Shown: piece by piece, positions 56,488 to 63,314 of the stretch
How positions within the stretch are numbered: position 1 is the stretch's first letter
Layout of the letters: the number at the start of each line of letters is the position of its first letter
NCBI GenBank assembly: GCA_021205185.1
Contig: JAJPYB010000010.1
Coordinates: forward strand, 1-64,000
Origin: Ruminococcus sp.
GTDB taxonomy: Bacteria; Bacillota; Clostridia; Oscillospirales; Ruminococcaceae
Direction of reading: 5' to 3'
Length of the DNA: 64,000 nucleotides
Program-made: the position numbers and the translations under genes
Notes under the pieces: generated by a model
What the model saw: only the letters and a program-made list of their open reading frames with translations
The model's database searches: none
Told to the model about the DNA's origin: nothing

Positions 56488-56520
56488 GTTTAGATTGAGT
56501 TTAGAATCCGTTAATATACT
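56488..56520 (+). promoter_or_regulatory. Patatin-KS operon promoter with 11-bp direct repeats
   Basis: GTTTAGA occurs at 56488 and 56499, 11 bp apart. It is the same word as in the divergent promoter read on the other strand. The -10 TATACT is at 56515-56520 and the -35 position lies in the repeats, with no normal -35 hexamer. This is the layout of a promoter activated by an OmpR-type regulator. Confidence 0.68.
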
Positions 56521-56580
56521 AAGTACATAAGATAACCGACAAATTTCGACAAAATGTCTTAAATGAGATGAGGTAATGGT

Positions 56581-57432
56581 ATGTGCAAGGTAGGTTTGGT
56601 TTTGGAGGGCGGCGCAAGTCGTGGTATATTTACGGCTGGCGTGCTTGACTATCTGCTGGAGCAGGATATTTCATTTCCGTATGTTATAGGCGTATCCGCC
56701 GGAAGCGGAAATGCGTCTGGCTTTGTTTCAAAGCAGATTGGCAAATTCAAGGAGCTTCTTTCAAAGGAAACCGACCCTTATTTCGGACTGGGTCAAATGA
56801 GGTACAGCAAAAAGCTGCTTGATACCGATAGTATGATAAACAGCTATTTTTACAAGCGCACGCCTTTTGATTTTGATACCTTTTACGCCTCAAAAGCCGA
56901 ATGCGAATTTGTTGTAACCTGCTGTGAAACAGGAAAACCTGAGTACCACGACGCTAAAGCGGCTGAGGAAGGACTTCCGACCTTAACAAAAGCGTCCTGC
57001 TCGATTCCGTTTTTGTGCGAGCCTGTAAAGCTTGGCGACCAGCATTATTTAGACGGAAGTCTTGCGGATTCTGTTCCTGTAAGGCACACTCTTGAAAACA
57101 AATGCGACAAGGCGGTAGTGGTCCTCACAAGAAATTGGATAGAGGAGCCGCCGACCGATTATGCGCGGCTAAAGCCTGCAATAAATATCGAGTACAAAAA
57201 GCAGTATCCACTTCTTGCCGACACGCTTATCAAGCGCAAGAAAAACTACGAAAGGGATATGGAACAGCTGGATAAGTACGAGCGGCAGGGAGCAGCTTAC
57301 ATAATACGTCCTGAGGGAATGGGCGTTAAGCATTTTGAAAAAAGCAGCAAAAAGATTGACGCATATTATAATCACGGGAGGGAGGTCATAAAGTGGCATA
57401 TGAGCGGACTTTGTGACTTTATGTCGTCATGA
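56581..57432 (+). CDS. Patatin-like phospholipase
   Basis: Patatin-type enzymes release fatty acids from phospholipids with a Ser-Asp dyad. The 283-aa protein shows the oxyanion loop LEGGASRGIFTAGVLDYLLEQ, the nucleophile elbow GVSAGSGNASG (GxSxG), and the Asp in YLDGSLADSVP. No signal peptide or membrane helix. It resembles the YjjU/RssA-like bacterial branch. It starts the seven-gene operon and overlaps the next gene by four bases (ATGA). In this context it may cut lipids to free a site for the acyltransferase, or release the product made by the ketosynthase set. Confidence 0.9.
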   Translation: MCKVGLVLEGGASRGIFTAGVLDYLLEQDISFPYVIGVSAGSGNASGFVSKQIGKFKELLSKETDPYFGLGQMRYSKKLLDTDSMINSYFYKRTPFDFDTFYASKAECEFVVTCCETGKPEYHDAKAAEEGLPTLTKASCSIPFLCEPVKLGDQHYLDGSLADSVPVRHTLENKCDKAVVVLTRNWIEEPPTDYARLKPAINIEYKKQYPLLADTLIKRKKNYERDMEQLDKYERQGAAYIIRPEGMGVKHFEKSSKKIDAYYNHGREVIKWHMSGLCDFMSS

Positions 57433-58118
57433 TTAACTCACTTAAAAAGCTTGGTAACGCAATTTTAACCGCACTTATTTATTTGCTTGCCTTTTTACCC
57501 TCGATTTTTATGCGTCTTTTGTATCGAGGACAAGTAAAATACACCGATCCATCCGCAAAGCAAACTATGAAGCAGGGTGCAGTTTTAATTGCCAACCACA
57601 AAAGCCACAAGGACGGATTTTTCATCCCGATGCTGCTTTTCCCACGAAGGGTTTTTGTGCTTGTAACGAGAAAATGGTACGACAAGCGCTTTTTAAAGCC
57701 GTTGTTTGAGCGACTGCCATATATCCCTATCGACCTGACACAGCCTGATGCGTCTTGGATGTCAGCGGCGGAGGAAGCTTTAAAAAAGGGAAAATGCGTG
57801 CTTATATTTCCTGAGGGGAAGCTTGAAAGAAACGGCAAGCACGAGCCATTTAACTCAGGCTTTTTGCTGCCAGTAAAGCATCTGGGCGTCCCGGTAATAC
57901 CAATGGCGATAAAAGGCGACTACCGATTGTTTCATCGTCAGATGCTTGTCGTTGGAAAGCCTGAAAGAATAGAGCTTAACCAAAAAGGCAGACTGTCAGC
58001 TATTTTACATACAGCGTCAGAGCAATGCGAGCGAGAGGTGTTTTGCCTTGCAGAAGAAGCTGATGACGAAAGAAAAAATGAAGAATTGGAAGAATTGATT
58101 GATTCTCCGCTAAGCTAA
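57429..58118 (+). CDS. PlsC-like lysophospholipid acyltransferase
   Basis: PlsC-type enzymes transfer acyl groups from acyl-ACP or acyl-CoA to a lipid hydroxyl. The 229-aa protein has an N-terminal membrane helix (AILTALIYLLAFLPSIFMRLL), the HX4D motif in IANHKSHKDGFF, the substrate motif VLIFPEGKLERNG, and LGVPVIPMAI. It is coupled to the patatin gene by a four-base overlap and followed by an ACP gene after 36 nt. It is therefore a good candidate to load the product made on the ACP onto a lipid. The housekeeping plsC is probably elsewhere. Confidence 0.9.
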   Translation: MINSLKKLGNAILTALIYLLAFLPSIFMRLLYRGQVKYTDPSAKQTMKQGAVLIANHKSHKDGFFIPMLLFPRRVFVLVTRKWYDKRFLKPLFERLPYIPIDLTQPDASWMSAAEEALKKGKCVLIFPEGKLERNGKHEPFNSGFLLPVKHLGVPVIPMAIKGDYRLFHRQMLVVGKPERIELNQKGRLSAILHTASEQCEREVFCLAEEADDERKNEELEELIDSPLS

Positions 58119-58154
58119 GCGGAGTCAAAATATTACCGAAAGGAAAGAAACATT

Positions 58155-58409
58155 ATGAATGAACAGGAAATTGCAACAAAAATCCAAAAGATGATTTGCG
58201 AAAAGCTAGGAGTTGATCCGGATGAGCTGGATAACGACGTTCCGCTGTTTGACGACGGAATCGGACTCGATTCTATTGACTCACTTGAAATTATCGCAGG
58301 CATTGACGAAGAGTTTGGCGTTGATATGACGGGCGTAGGAAAAGAACCGTTTTATAACGTAACCAGCCTTGCCGAATATGTCGCAAATGCGCTTGATGCT
58401 GATAAGTAA
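58155..58409 (+). CDS. Acyl carrier protein of the ketosynthase operon
   Basis: The 84-aa acidic helical protein carries a phosphopantetheine Ser in GIGLDSIDSLEII. The DSID form, rather than the DSLD of the housekeeping fatty-acid ACP, is common in specialised carriers such as those of aryl polyene and type II polyketide clusters. ATG 58155 follows GAAAGGAAAG. It lies between a PlsC-like gene and the double ketosynthase, so it should carry the growing chain. No phosphopantetheinyl transferase is in the window. Confidence 0.9.
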   Translation: MNEQEIATKIQKMICEKLGVDPDELDNDVPLFDDGIGLDSIDSLEIIAGIDEEFGVDMTGVGKEPFYNVTSLAEYVANALDADK

Positions 58410-58428
58410 CAAGCGGAAAGGAAATGCT

Positions 58429-60765
58429 ATGACAACAGATAAAAACCGTTGTGTTGTAACCGGCTTAGGACTGATAAGCGCAATAGGCAATAACGTTTCA
58501 CAGTGCTGGCAAAATGCAATAAACGGCATCAGCGGAATTAAAAAAGCAAAAGCTGTTGACACGACAGACTGCTATGCAAATCTTGCCGCTGAGGTTGAGG
58601 ACGAAAGCCTAAACGGCGAAGAAAGCATCAACTGGGTTTCCAGACTATGCATTAAGGCGACTGACGAAGCAATGCAGGACGCTGGTCTCTCAGACTTTGA
58701 TAATTCTCCGAAAGCAGCAGTAATTATGGGTAGCTGTGTAGGAGGCGTGTCAAACGCTGAAAAGTATTACAAAAGCGGCAGGAAGGCAGAATACGTCAGC
58801 GAGATTCCCATTTCGCCAATAGCAAACCACGTAGCAAAAACCTATCACGCAGGCGGCGTTGTTACAAACATTGCGAACGCTTGCGCTGCCGGAACGATAA
58901 GCATAGCTTATGCCTGCGACCTCGTCCGATCAGGAAAAGCGGAGGTTGTAATTGTCGGCGGTGCTGATGCATTGGCGTCTGTTCCGTTTGCAGGCTTTTT
59001 GTCACTCCACGCTCTGGATTCAGAACCCTGCTCGCCTTTTAACAGGTGCGGCGGTATTACTTTAGGCGAGGGTGCAGGTGCGCTTATAATCGAATCCTAC
59101 GAGCACGCAGCAAGGAGACAAGCACATATATACTGCGACGTTTTAGGTTCAGGAGTAAGCAGCGACGCTCATCATATTACCGCACCCAGACCTGACGGAA
59201 AGGGACAGATGTGTGCTATTCGCCGAGCAATAAATAGCTCAGGCATAAATCCTTCTGAGATTGGATATATCAACGCTCACGGCACAGGAACCGCTAAAAA
59301 CGACGAAGCGGAATTTCTGTCACTTCACACAATTTTCGATGAGGAAGGTTCCGATTTATCGGTTTCTTCAACGAAGTCTATGGTAGGACATTGCTTAGGC
59401 GCTGCGGGAGCTATAGAAGCGGTATTTGCAATCAAAGCATTGACTGAGGGGAAAATACCGCCGACAGTAGGATATTCGCAGGAGGATTTATCCCGACTTT
59501 CAGACCGTGCAGGAAAGCTTGATTTTTGTCCGAATTTTGCGAGAGAAAAGTCGCTATCAGCCGTTATGAGCAATTCGTTTGCGTTTGGCGGAAACAACGC
59601 AAGCATTGTGTTTTCTAAAGACGTTGGCAATATAAAAACAAAATCCACTCGAGAGCGAGTATTTATCACAGGAATCGGAATTGTCTCGCCGATAGGAAAC
59701 GGTATGGATAATTACATAGAGAAAACGCTTGCTGAAACTCCGCTTGAATGTGACAGCAATGAAAGCGTAATAGACAAGTCGGATTATGAAAATTGCGGAC
59801 TCAAAAATTCGTTTTGCAGAAAGCTTGATAAGTTCAGCCGTTTGCAGGCGGTATCGGGTATGACAGCTCTTTCAGACGCTAAGCTTATCATTGATGACGA
59901 TAACGCTGAGCAAACAGGCATCGTTGTAGGAACATCGGACGGACCTCTTTCGACAATTTGCGATTATCAGCAGGATCTGGTGAACAAGGGCAATTGTTCA
60001 GGCAGCGCATTTAAGTTCCCGAACACGGTTTACAATGCGGCAGGCGGCTATCTTTCAATTTGCTCTGGTATTCGTGGATATAATGTTACGCTCACAAACG
60101 GCGCACAGTCGGGACTTGAAAGTATTTCTTACGCTGTAAATGTTCTTAACAGCGGAGAAGAAAAAGCTGTACTGGCAACGGGAACTGACGAGAACAGCGA
60201 AATCGTAACCGAGCTTTATAAAAAATCAGGCTATTTTGACAGCGGCAATTTTAAGCTTTCCGACGGCAGCACAACTCTTGTGCTGGAAAGTAATAGTTCT
60301 GTTCTGGAACGTGGCGTAAAGCCTTATGCCGAGGTGCTAGGCTGCGGTACGGCCGATTGTCCTGTGCCGTTTGGTACGCTGTCAGGATCTGGCAAAGCGC
60401 TTGAAAATGCAATAAAGCTTGCTCTTGACGACGCTGGTTTGATAAGTGGTGATATAGACGGCATTGTCGGCTTTGCGAACGGACTTAAAGAGGTCGACAA
60501 AATCGAGAACGAGGCGTTAAAGAATACCTTTGGCGAGAGGACGACGCAAATCCCTGCCTTTAATATTCACAAGGTAACAGGAGAAGGTCGTGCGGCGACA
60601 GCTTGTCTGTCTGCGGCGCACGCAGCGCTTATACTTTCAGGAAGGCTTGGGGAAAGCGTTGAAAGCGAAAATCTGGGTGAGGTCGCAGCTTCAAGGCTAA
60701 ACAAGCTTTTGGTAATTTCTTACGGCAGCGGCGGCGTGTATACGGCAGTTATTATAGCAAGATAA
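58429..60765 (+). CDS. Fused ketosynthase-chain length factor (KS-KS) protein
   Basis: The 778-aa protein contains two ketosynthase folds in one chain. The first (about 1-400) is complete: Cys in VTNIANACAAGTISIAYA, His in INAHGTGTAKND, Lys/His in STKSMVGHCLGAAGA, and the final NSFAFGGNNASIV. The second (about 410-778) begins ERVFITGIGIVSPIGNG but has lost the catalytic residues: the Cys position reads NGAQSG (Cys to Ala), the NAHGTGT position reads GFANGLK, and the GHCLGAAGA position reads TGEGRAATA. A KS followed by a dead KS is the arrangement of ketosynthase and chain-length factor in type II polyketide and aryl polyene systems, but those are normally separate genes. ATG 58429 follows AAAGGAAATG; the track start lies inside the ACP gene. 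Confidence 0.88.
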   Translation: MTTDKNRCVVTGLGLISAIGNNVSQCWQNAINGISGIKKAKAVDTTDCYANLAAEVEDESLNGEESINWVSRLCIKATDEAMQDAGLSDFDNSPKAAVIMGSCVGGVSNAEKYYKSGRKAEYVSEIPISPIANHVAKTYHAGGVVTNIANACAAGTISIAYACDLVRSGKAEVVIVGGADALASVPFAGFLSLHALDSEPCSPFNRCGGITLGEGAGALIIESYEHAARRQAHIYCDVLGSGVSSDAHHITAPRPDGKGQMCAIRRAINSSGINPSEIGYINAHGTGTAKNDEAEFLSLHTIFDEEGSDLSVSSTKSMVGHCLGAAGAIEAVFAIKALTEGKIPPTVGYSQEDLSRLSDRAGKLDFCPNFAREKSLSAVMSNSFAFGGNNASIVFSKDVGNIKTKSTRERVFITGIGIVSPIGNGMDNYIEKTLAETPLECDSNESVIDKSDYENCGLKNSFCRKLDKFSRLQAVSGMTALSDAKLIIDDDNAEQTGIVVGTSDGPLSTICDYQQDLVNKGNCSGSAFKFPNTVYNAAGGYLSICSGIRGYNVTLTNGAQSGLESISYAVNVLNSGEEKAVLATGTDENSEIVTELYKKSGYFDSGNFKLSDGSTTLVLESNSSVLERGVKPYAEVLGCGTADCPVPFGTLSGSGKALENAIKLALDDAGLISGDIDGIVGFANGLKEVDKIENEALKNTFGERTTQIPAFNIHKVTGEGRAATACLSAAHAALILSGRLGESVESENLGEVAASRLNKLLVISYGSGGVYTAVIIAR

Positions 60766-60787
60766 GGATGAAAGGAAAATACTGAGT

Positions 60788-61519
60788 ATGAAGGTTGCAG
60801 TTATTACCGGCGCGTCACGAGGAATCGGACGTGCCTGCGCTATAAGACTTGCGGCGGACGGATATACGGTTGTTATAAATTACAGCCATAGCGAGGAGCA
60901 AGCGAAAGAGGCCTTAAACGACATTACAAAAAGCGGCGGAAGCGGTATGACCTGCCGTGCGGACGTTTCCGACTTAAAGGCTGTAAAAGCTATGATGCGA
61001 GAGGTAATAAATACTTACGGACAAATTGACGTGCTTGTAAACAATGCAGGAATTGTAAAGGACGAGTATCTGTTTATGCTAAATAGCGAAACGCTTGACC
61101 GCTGTATGGACATTAACGTCAAGGGATATTTCTATTGCGCTCAGCAGGCGGCGTTAAAAATGTTCCGCAAAAAGAAAGGCGTTATTGTAAATATGTCCTC
61201 CGTAAGCTCTCAGATGGCAATAGCAGGGCAGAGTGTATATAGTGCTACAAAGGGTGCCGTTAATTCTATGACAAGGACTATGGCAAAGGAGCTTGCGCCA
61301 TACGGTATCAGAGTGAATGCGGTAGCCCCGGGATTTATCGAAACGGAAATGATAGATTCAATTCCTGAGGACAAGCGAGAGGAATATTTAAAAGCAATTC
61401 CTTTAGGTCGGCTCGGAAAGGCTGAGGACGTTGCAAACGCAGTATCAATGCTTTGCAGCGATTGCTGCGCCTATATGACAGGGCAAACGCTGGTTTTGGA
61501 CGGAGGTCTTTCGCTATGA
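60788..61519 (+). CDS. 3-ketoacyl-ACP reductase (FabG-like SDR)
   Basis: The 243-aa short-chain dehydrogenase reduces the 3-keto group on ACP with NADPH. Motifs: nucleotide loop GASRGIGRACA, NNAGIVKD, the catalytic Ser in NMSSVSSQMAIAG, Tyr and Lys in VYSATKGAVN, and PGFIETEM. It lies 22 nt after the double ketosynthase and overlaps the dehydratase by four bases (ATGA). Within the operon it supplies the reduction step of each elongation cycle. Confidence 0.93.
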   Translation: MKVAVITGASRGIGRACAIRLAADGYTVVINYSHSEEQAKEALNDITKSGGSGMTCRADVSDLKAVKAMMREVINTYGQIDVLVNNAGIVKDEYLFMLNSETLDRCMDINVKGYFYCAQQAALKMFRKKKGVIVNMSSVSSQMAIAGQSVYSATKGAVNSMTRTMAKELAPYGIRVNAVAPGFIETEMIDSIPEDKREEYLKAIPLGRLGKAEDVANAVSMLCSDCCAYMTGQTLVLDGGLSL

Positions 61520-61962
61520 TGAATATTAAAGATATAAACGAGCGTATTAAACAGCGCCCGCCGTTTCAGATGATTGAACGTGTTACAAAGCTTGTGAGCG
61601 GTGAGTGCGCTGAGGGAATCAAAAATGTTTCAATAAACGAGCCGTACTTTGTGGGACATTTTCCTGATACGCCGATTATGCCGGGAGTTTTAATAATTGA
61701 AAGCTGCGCTCAGCTATGCTCATTGGTGGTTGAAGACGAGCCGTCGGACGATACGCTGTATGTTCTGTTAAAGGTAGGAAATTTTAAATTTCTAAAGCCG
61801 GTAATTCCGGGTGACACTCTTAACATATCAGTTCGTAAAACTCGTGAAGCTGGTACGCTTATATCGTTTGAAGCTACAGCTTGCGTTGACGGACAGGTAA
61901 GAGCAAAGGGAGAGCTGACATTTACCGCCATAGATAAAGCTTCCGTTTACGCTGAAGACTAA
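61516..61962 (+). CDS. FabZ-like 3-hydroxyacyl-ACP dehydratase
   Basis: The 148-aa hotdog-fold protein removes water from 3-hydroxyacyl-ACP. It shows IKQRPPFQMIERV, the catalytic His in YFVGHFPDTPIMPGVL and the acid in LIIESCAQL, then FLKPVIPGDTL. The track adds 21 residues; ATG 61516 lies at the overlapping ATGA of the reductase gene, behind CGGAGG. The operon has ketoreductase and dehydratase but no recognisable enoyl reductase, so the chain may keep double bonds. Confidence 0.92.
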   Translation: MMNIKDINERIKQRPPFQMIERVTKLVSGECAEGIKNVSINEPYFVGHFPDTPIMPGVLIIESCAQLCSLVVEDEPSDDTLYVLLKVGNFKFLKPVIPGDTLNISVRKTREAGTLISFEATACVDGQVRAKGELTFTAIDKASVYAED

Positions 61963-61975
61963 GGAGGAACTGTTA

Positions 61976-62752
61976 ATGAACGAAGAATTAAATGCAGTAT
62001 GGGATAAGACAGAAGAAAAGAAAATACTTGTAATAAACGGCAGCCCACAGGGTAACGCAAGCGGAACTATGCGTGTTACAAACGCATTTTTAAAGGGCAT
62101 TGAGGAAAACTCTCTCTTTAAAACGGAAATTATCACGCTGTCTAAAATGAACATTAAGCCCTGCATGGGTTGCCTTTCCTGTTGGGGAAGAACAGACGGA
62201 GAATGTGTAATCCGTGACGACGATGTTCCAAAGATTAAAAAGAAAATTTTAGATGCGGATGTTGTAATTGCGAGCTTCCCGCTATACTTTTTCGGTATGC
62301 CGGGAACTGTAAAGGTACTCAACGACCGACTTTTAAGCACTATGATGCCGTATCGCGGCGAAAAGGCGGTAGAAGGCGAGCCGTTTCAAGAGTTTCGCTA
62401 TGATTATGATTCAAAAAAATTCCTGTTCGTTTCAACCTGCGGCTTTGGAGAGGTCTTCCCATCGTATAACGCTCTGCTTGCACAGCTTGATTGTATTTTC
62501 GGTAAAGGCGGCTATCAGGCGCTCTTGTGCCCGCAGGGAAAAGTGTTCTCAACACCCGAGCTTGATGAGCGAGTTGATAATTATCTTGAAAAATATACTG
62601 CCGCCGGCAAGGAATTTGCTGAAAACGGCGTAATTGGCGAAAGAACTATAACGTCCCTGCAAAAGCCCATTTTCAACGAGCGAAGATTTAAGCTTCTTAT
62701 AAATGAATTCTGGCGGCAGGAGCGAAAAGCAGGGGGAAGTAACAATAAGTAG
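61976..62752 (+). CDS. NADPH-dependent FMN oxidoreductase / iron-sulfur flavoprotein
   Basis: The 258-aa flavodoxin-fold protein starts with the FMN-binding ILVINGSPQGNASGTMRV, and has a cysteine cluster in KPCMGCLSCWGRTDGECVIRDD, as in iron-sulfur flavoproteins, followed by SFPLYFFGMPGTVKVLNDRLL. The C-terminal part is helical. RBS AAGGAGG lies 13 nt after the FabZ-like stop, so it belongs to the operon. It could act as an unusual reductase on the polyene or keto product or as an electron carrier. It is not homologous to known enoyl reductases by eye. Confidence 0.85.
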   Translation: MNEELNAVWDKTEEKKILVINGSPQGNASGTMRVTNAFLKGIEENSLFKTEIITLSKMNIKPCMGCLSCWGRTDGECVIRDDDVPKIKKKILDADVVIASFPLYFFGMPGTVKVLNDRLLSTMMPYRGEKAVEGEPFQEFRYDYDSKKFLFVSTCGFGEVFPSYNALLAQLDCIFGKGGYQALLCPQGKVFSTPELDERVDNYLEKYTAAGKEFAENGVIGERTITSLQKPIFNERRFKLLINEFWRQERKAGGSNNK

Positions 62753-62760
62753 AAAAAGAA

Positions 62761-62795
62761 AAAGCCCTGATAATCGTAATGACTATCAGAGCTTT
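62761..62795. terminator. Bidirectional terminator: end of the KS operon and of tRNA-Arg
   Basis: AAAGCCCTGATA / TATCAGAGCTTT stem; on minus it is followed by TTTTTCTTTTT, on plus by TAATATTTG. Confidence 0.75.
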
Positions 62796-62803
62796 AATAT
62801 TTG

Positions 62804-62880
62804 TGGCACGCCAGAAGGGATTCGAACCCCCGACCTTTTGGTTCGTAGCCAAACACTCTATCCAGCTGAGCTACTGGCGC
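62804..62880 (-). tRNA. tRNA-Arg (anticodon ACG)
   Basis: Minus strand: acceptor GCGCCAG / CTGGCGT, D arm GCTCAGCTGGATAGAG, anticodon stem TTTGG/CCAAA with loop CTACGAA (anticodon ACG), T loop TTCGAAT, CCA encoded. The adenosine at position 34 needs TadA editing to inosine. Confidence 0.95.
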
Positions 62881-62902
62881 ATACAAATTTACTGCGCAAT
62901 AT

Positions 62903-62931
62903 ATTTTAACACAACGGCAAACGATTGTCAA
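62903..62931 (-). promoter_or_regulatory. Promoter of tRNA-Arg (ACG)
   Basis: On minus TTGACA (62926-62931) and TAAAAT (62903-62908) are 17 bp apart, about 20 bp before the tRNA. Confidence 0.78.
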
Positions 62932-62982
62932 GCATTTTTTGCAGAAGTTTCAGAGCGCATGGCGGGCTTTTATTTGCCTGAT

Positions 62983-63011
62983 TTGACAAATCAAACTAAA
63001 ATGGGTATAAT
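62983..63011 (+). promoter_or_regulatory. Perfect SigA promoter ahead of a gene-free region
   Basis: TTGACA and TATAAT, both perfect, are 17 bp apart. No protein gene with an RBS lies within the next 300 bp, so the transcript is either a small RNA or a long leader of the membrane protein gene at 63315. Confidence 0.8.
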
Positions 63012-63017
63012 AACTAA

Positions 63018-63223
63018 AAGCCAGATAACATAGAAGCTAGAAGCTCGCCCTTTCAGGGCAGAGCAATTCGTAATTCGTAATTATGGTGCAAGAGGAAATT
63101 CTAGCGACTAACCGACTAGAAGACTAGATAACATAGAAACTAGAAAGCTAGAAAGTGTTTACTACAAAAAGTATGAATTAAAAATCTAGTGTCTAGTGAC
63201 TAAGAGACTAGCCGTCTTTTTTT
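63018..63223 (+). ncRNA. Candidate CTAG-rich small RNA
   Basis: The region between the perfect promoter and a hairpin-plus-T run (CTAGTGTCT / AGACTAG then CCGTCTTTTTTT) is about 205 nt. It holds nine CTAG words, two near-copies of AGATAACATAGAARCTAGAA (63023 and 63126), and a GCCCT/AGGGC hairpin. CTAG is normally rare in bacterial DNA. No ORF with an RBS is present. It may instead be a degenerate intergenic repeat. Known RNA families were not recognised. Confidence 0.4.
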
Positions 63224-63314
63224 CAGTAGCGGTACAATCCGCCATTAAAACGTTGATTGAGGGGCAAAGCCCCTTGTTGAATATGCAAAGCTTTAACGAC
63301 TGGGGGTGTGACAG

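Noticed and set aside
58369-58428. Upstream start of the double-ketosynthase ORF given by the track
   Set aside because: It lies inside the ACP gene; ATG 58429 has a proper RBS and matches the ketosynthase N-terminus.
61828-62340. 170-aa minus-strand ORF over fabZ and the flavoprotein gene
   Set aside because: Antisense shadow of two well-supported genes in the operon.
62703-63033. ORFs with EGIRTPDLLVRSQTLYPAELLAH-type sequence
   Set aside because: These are translations across tRNA-Arg(ACG) on the opposite strand, a well-known spurious protein; the cloverleaf explains the sequence.
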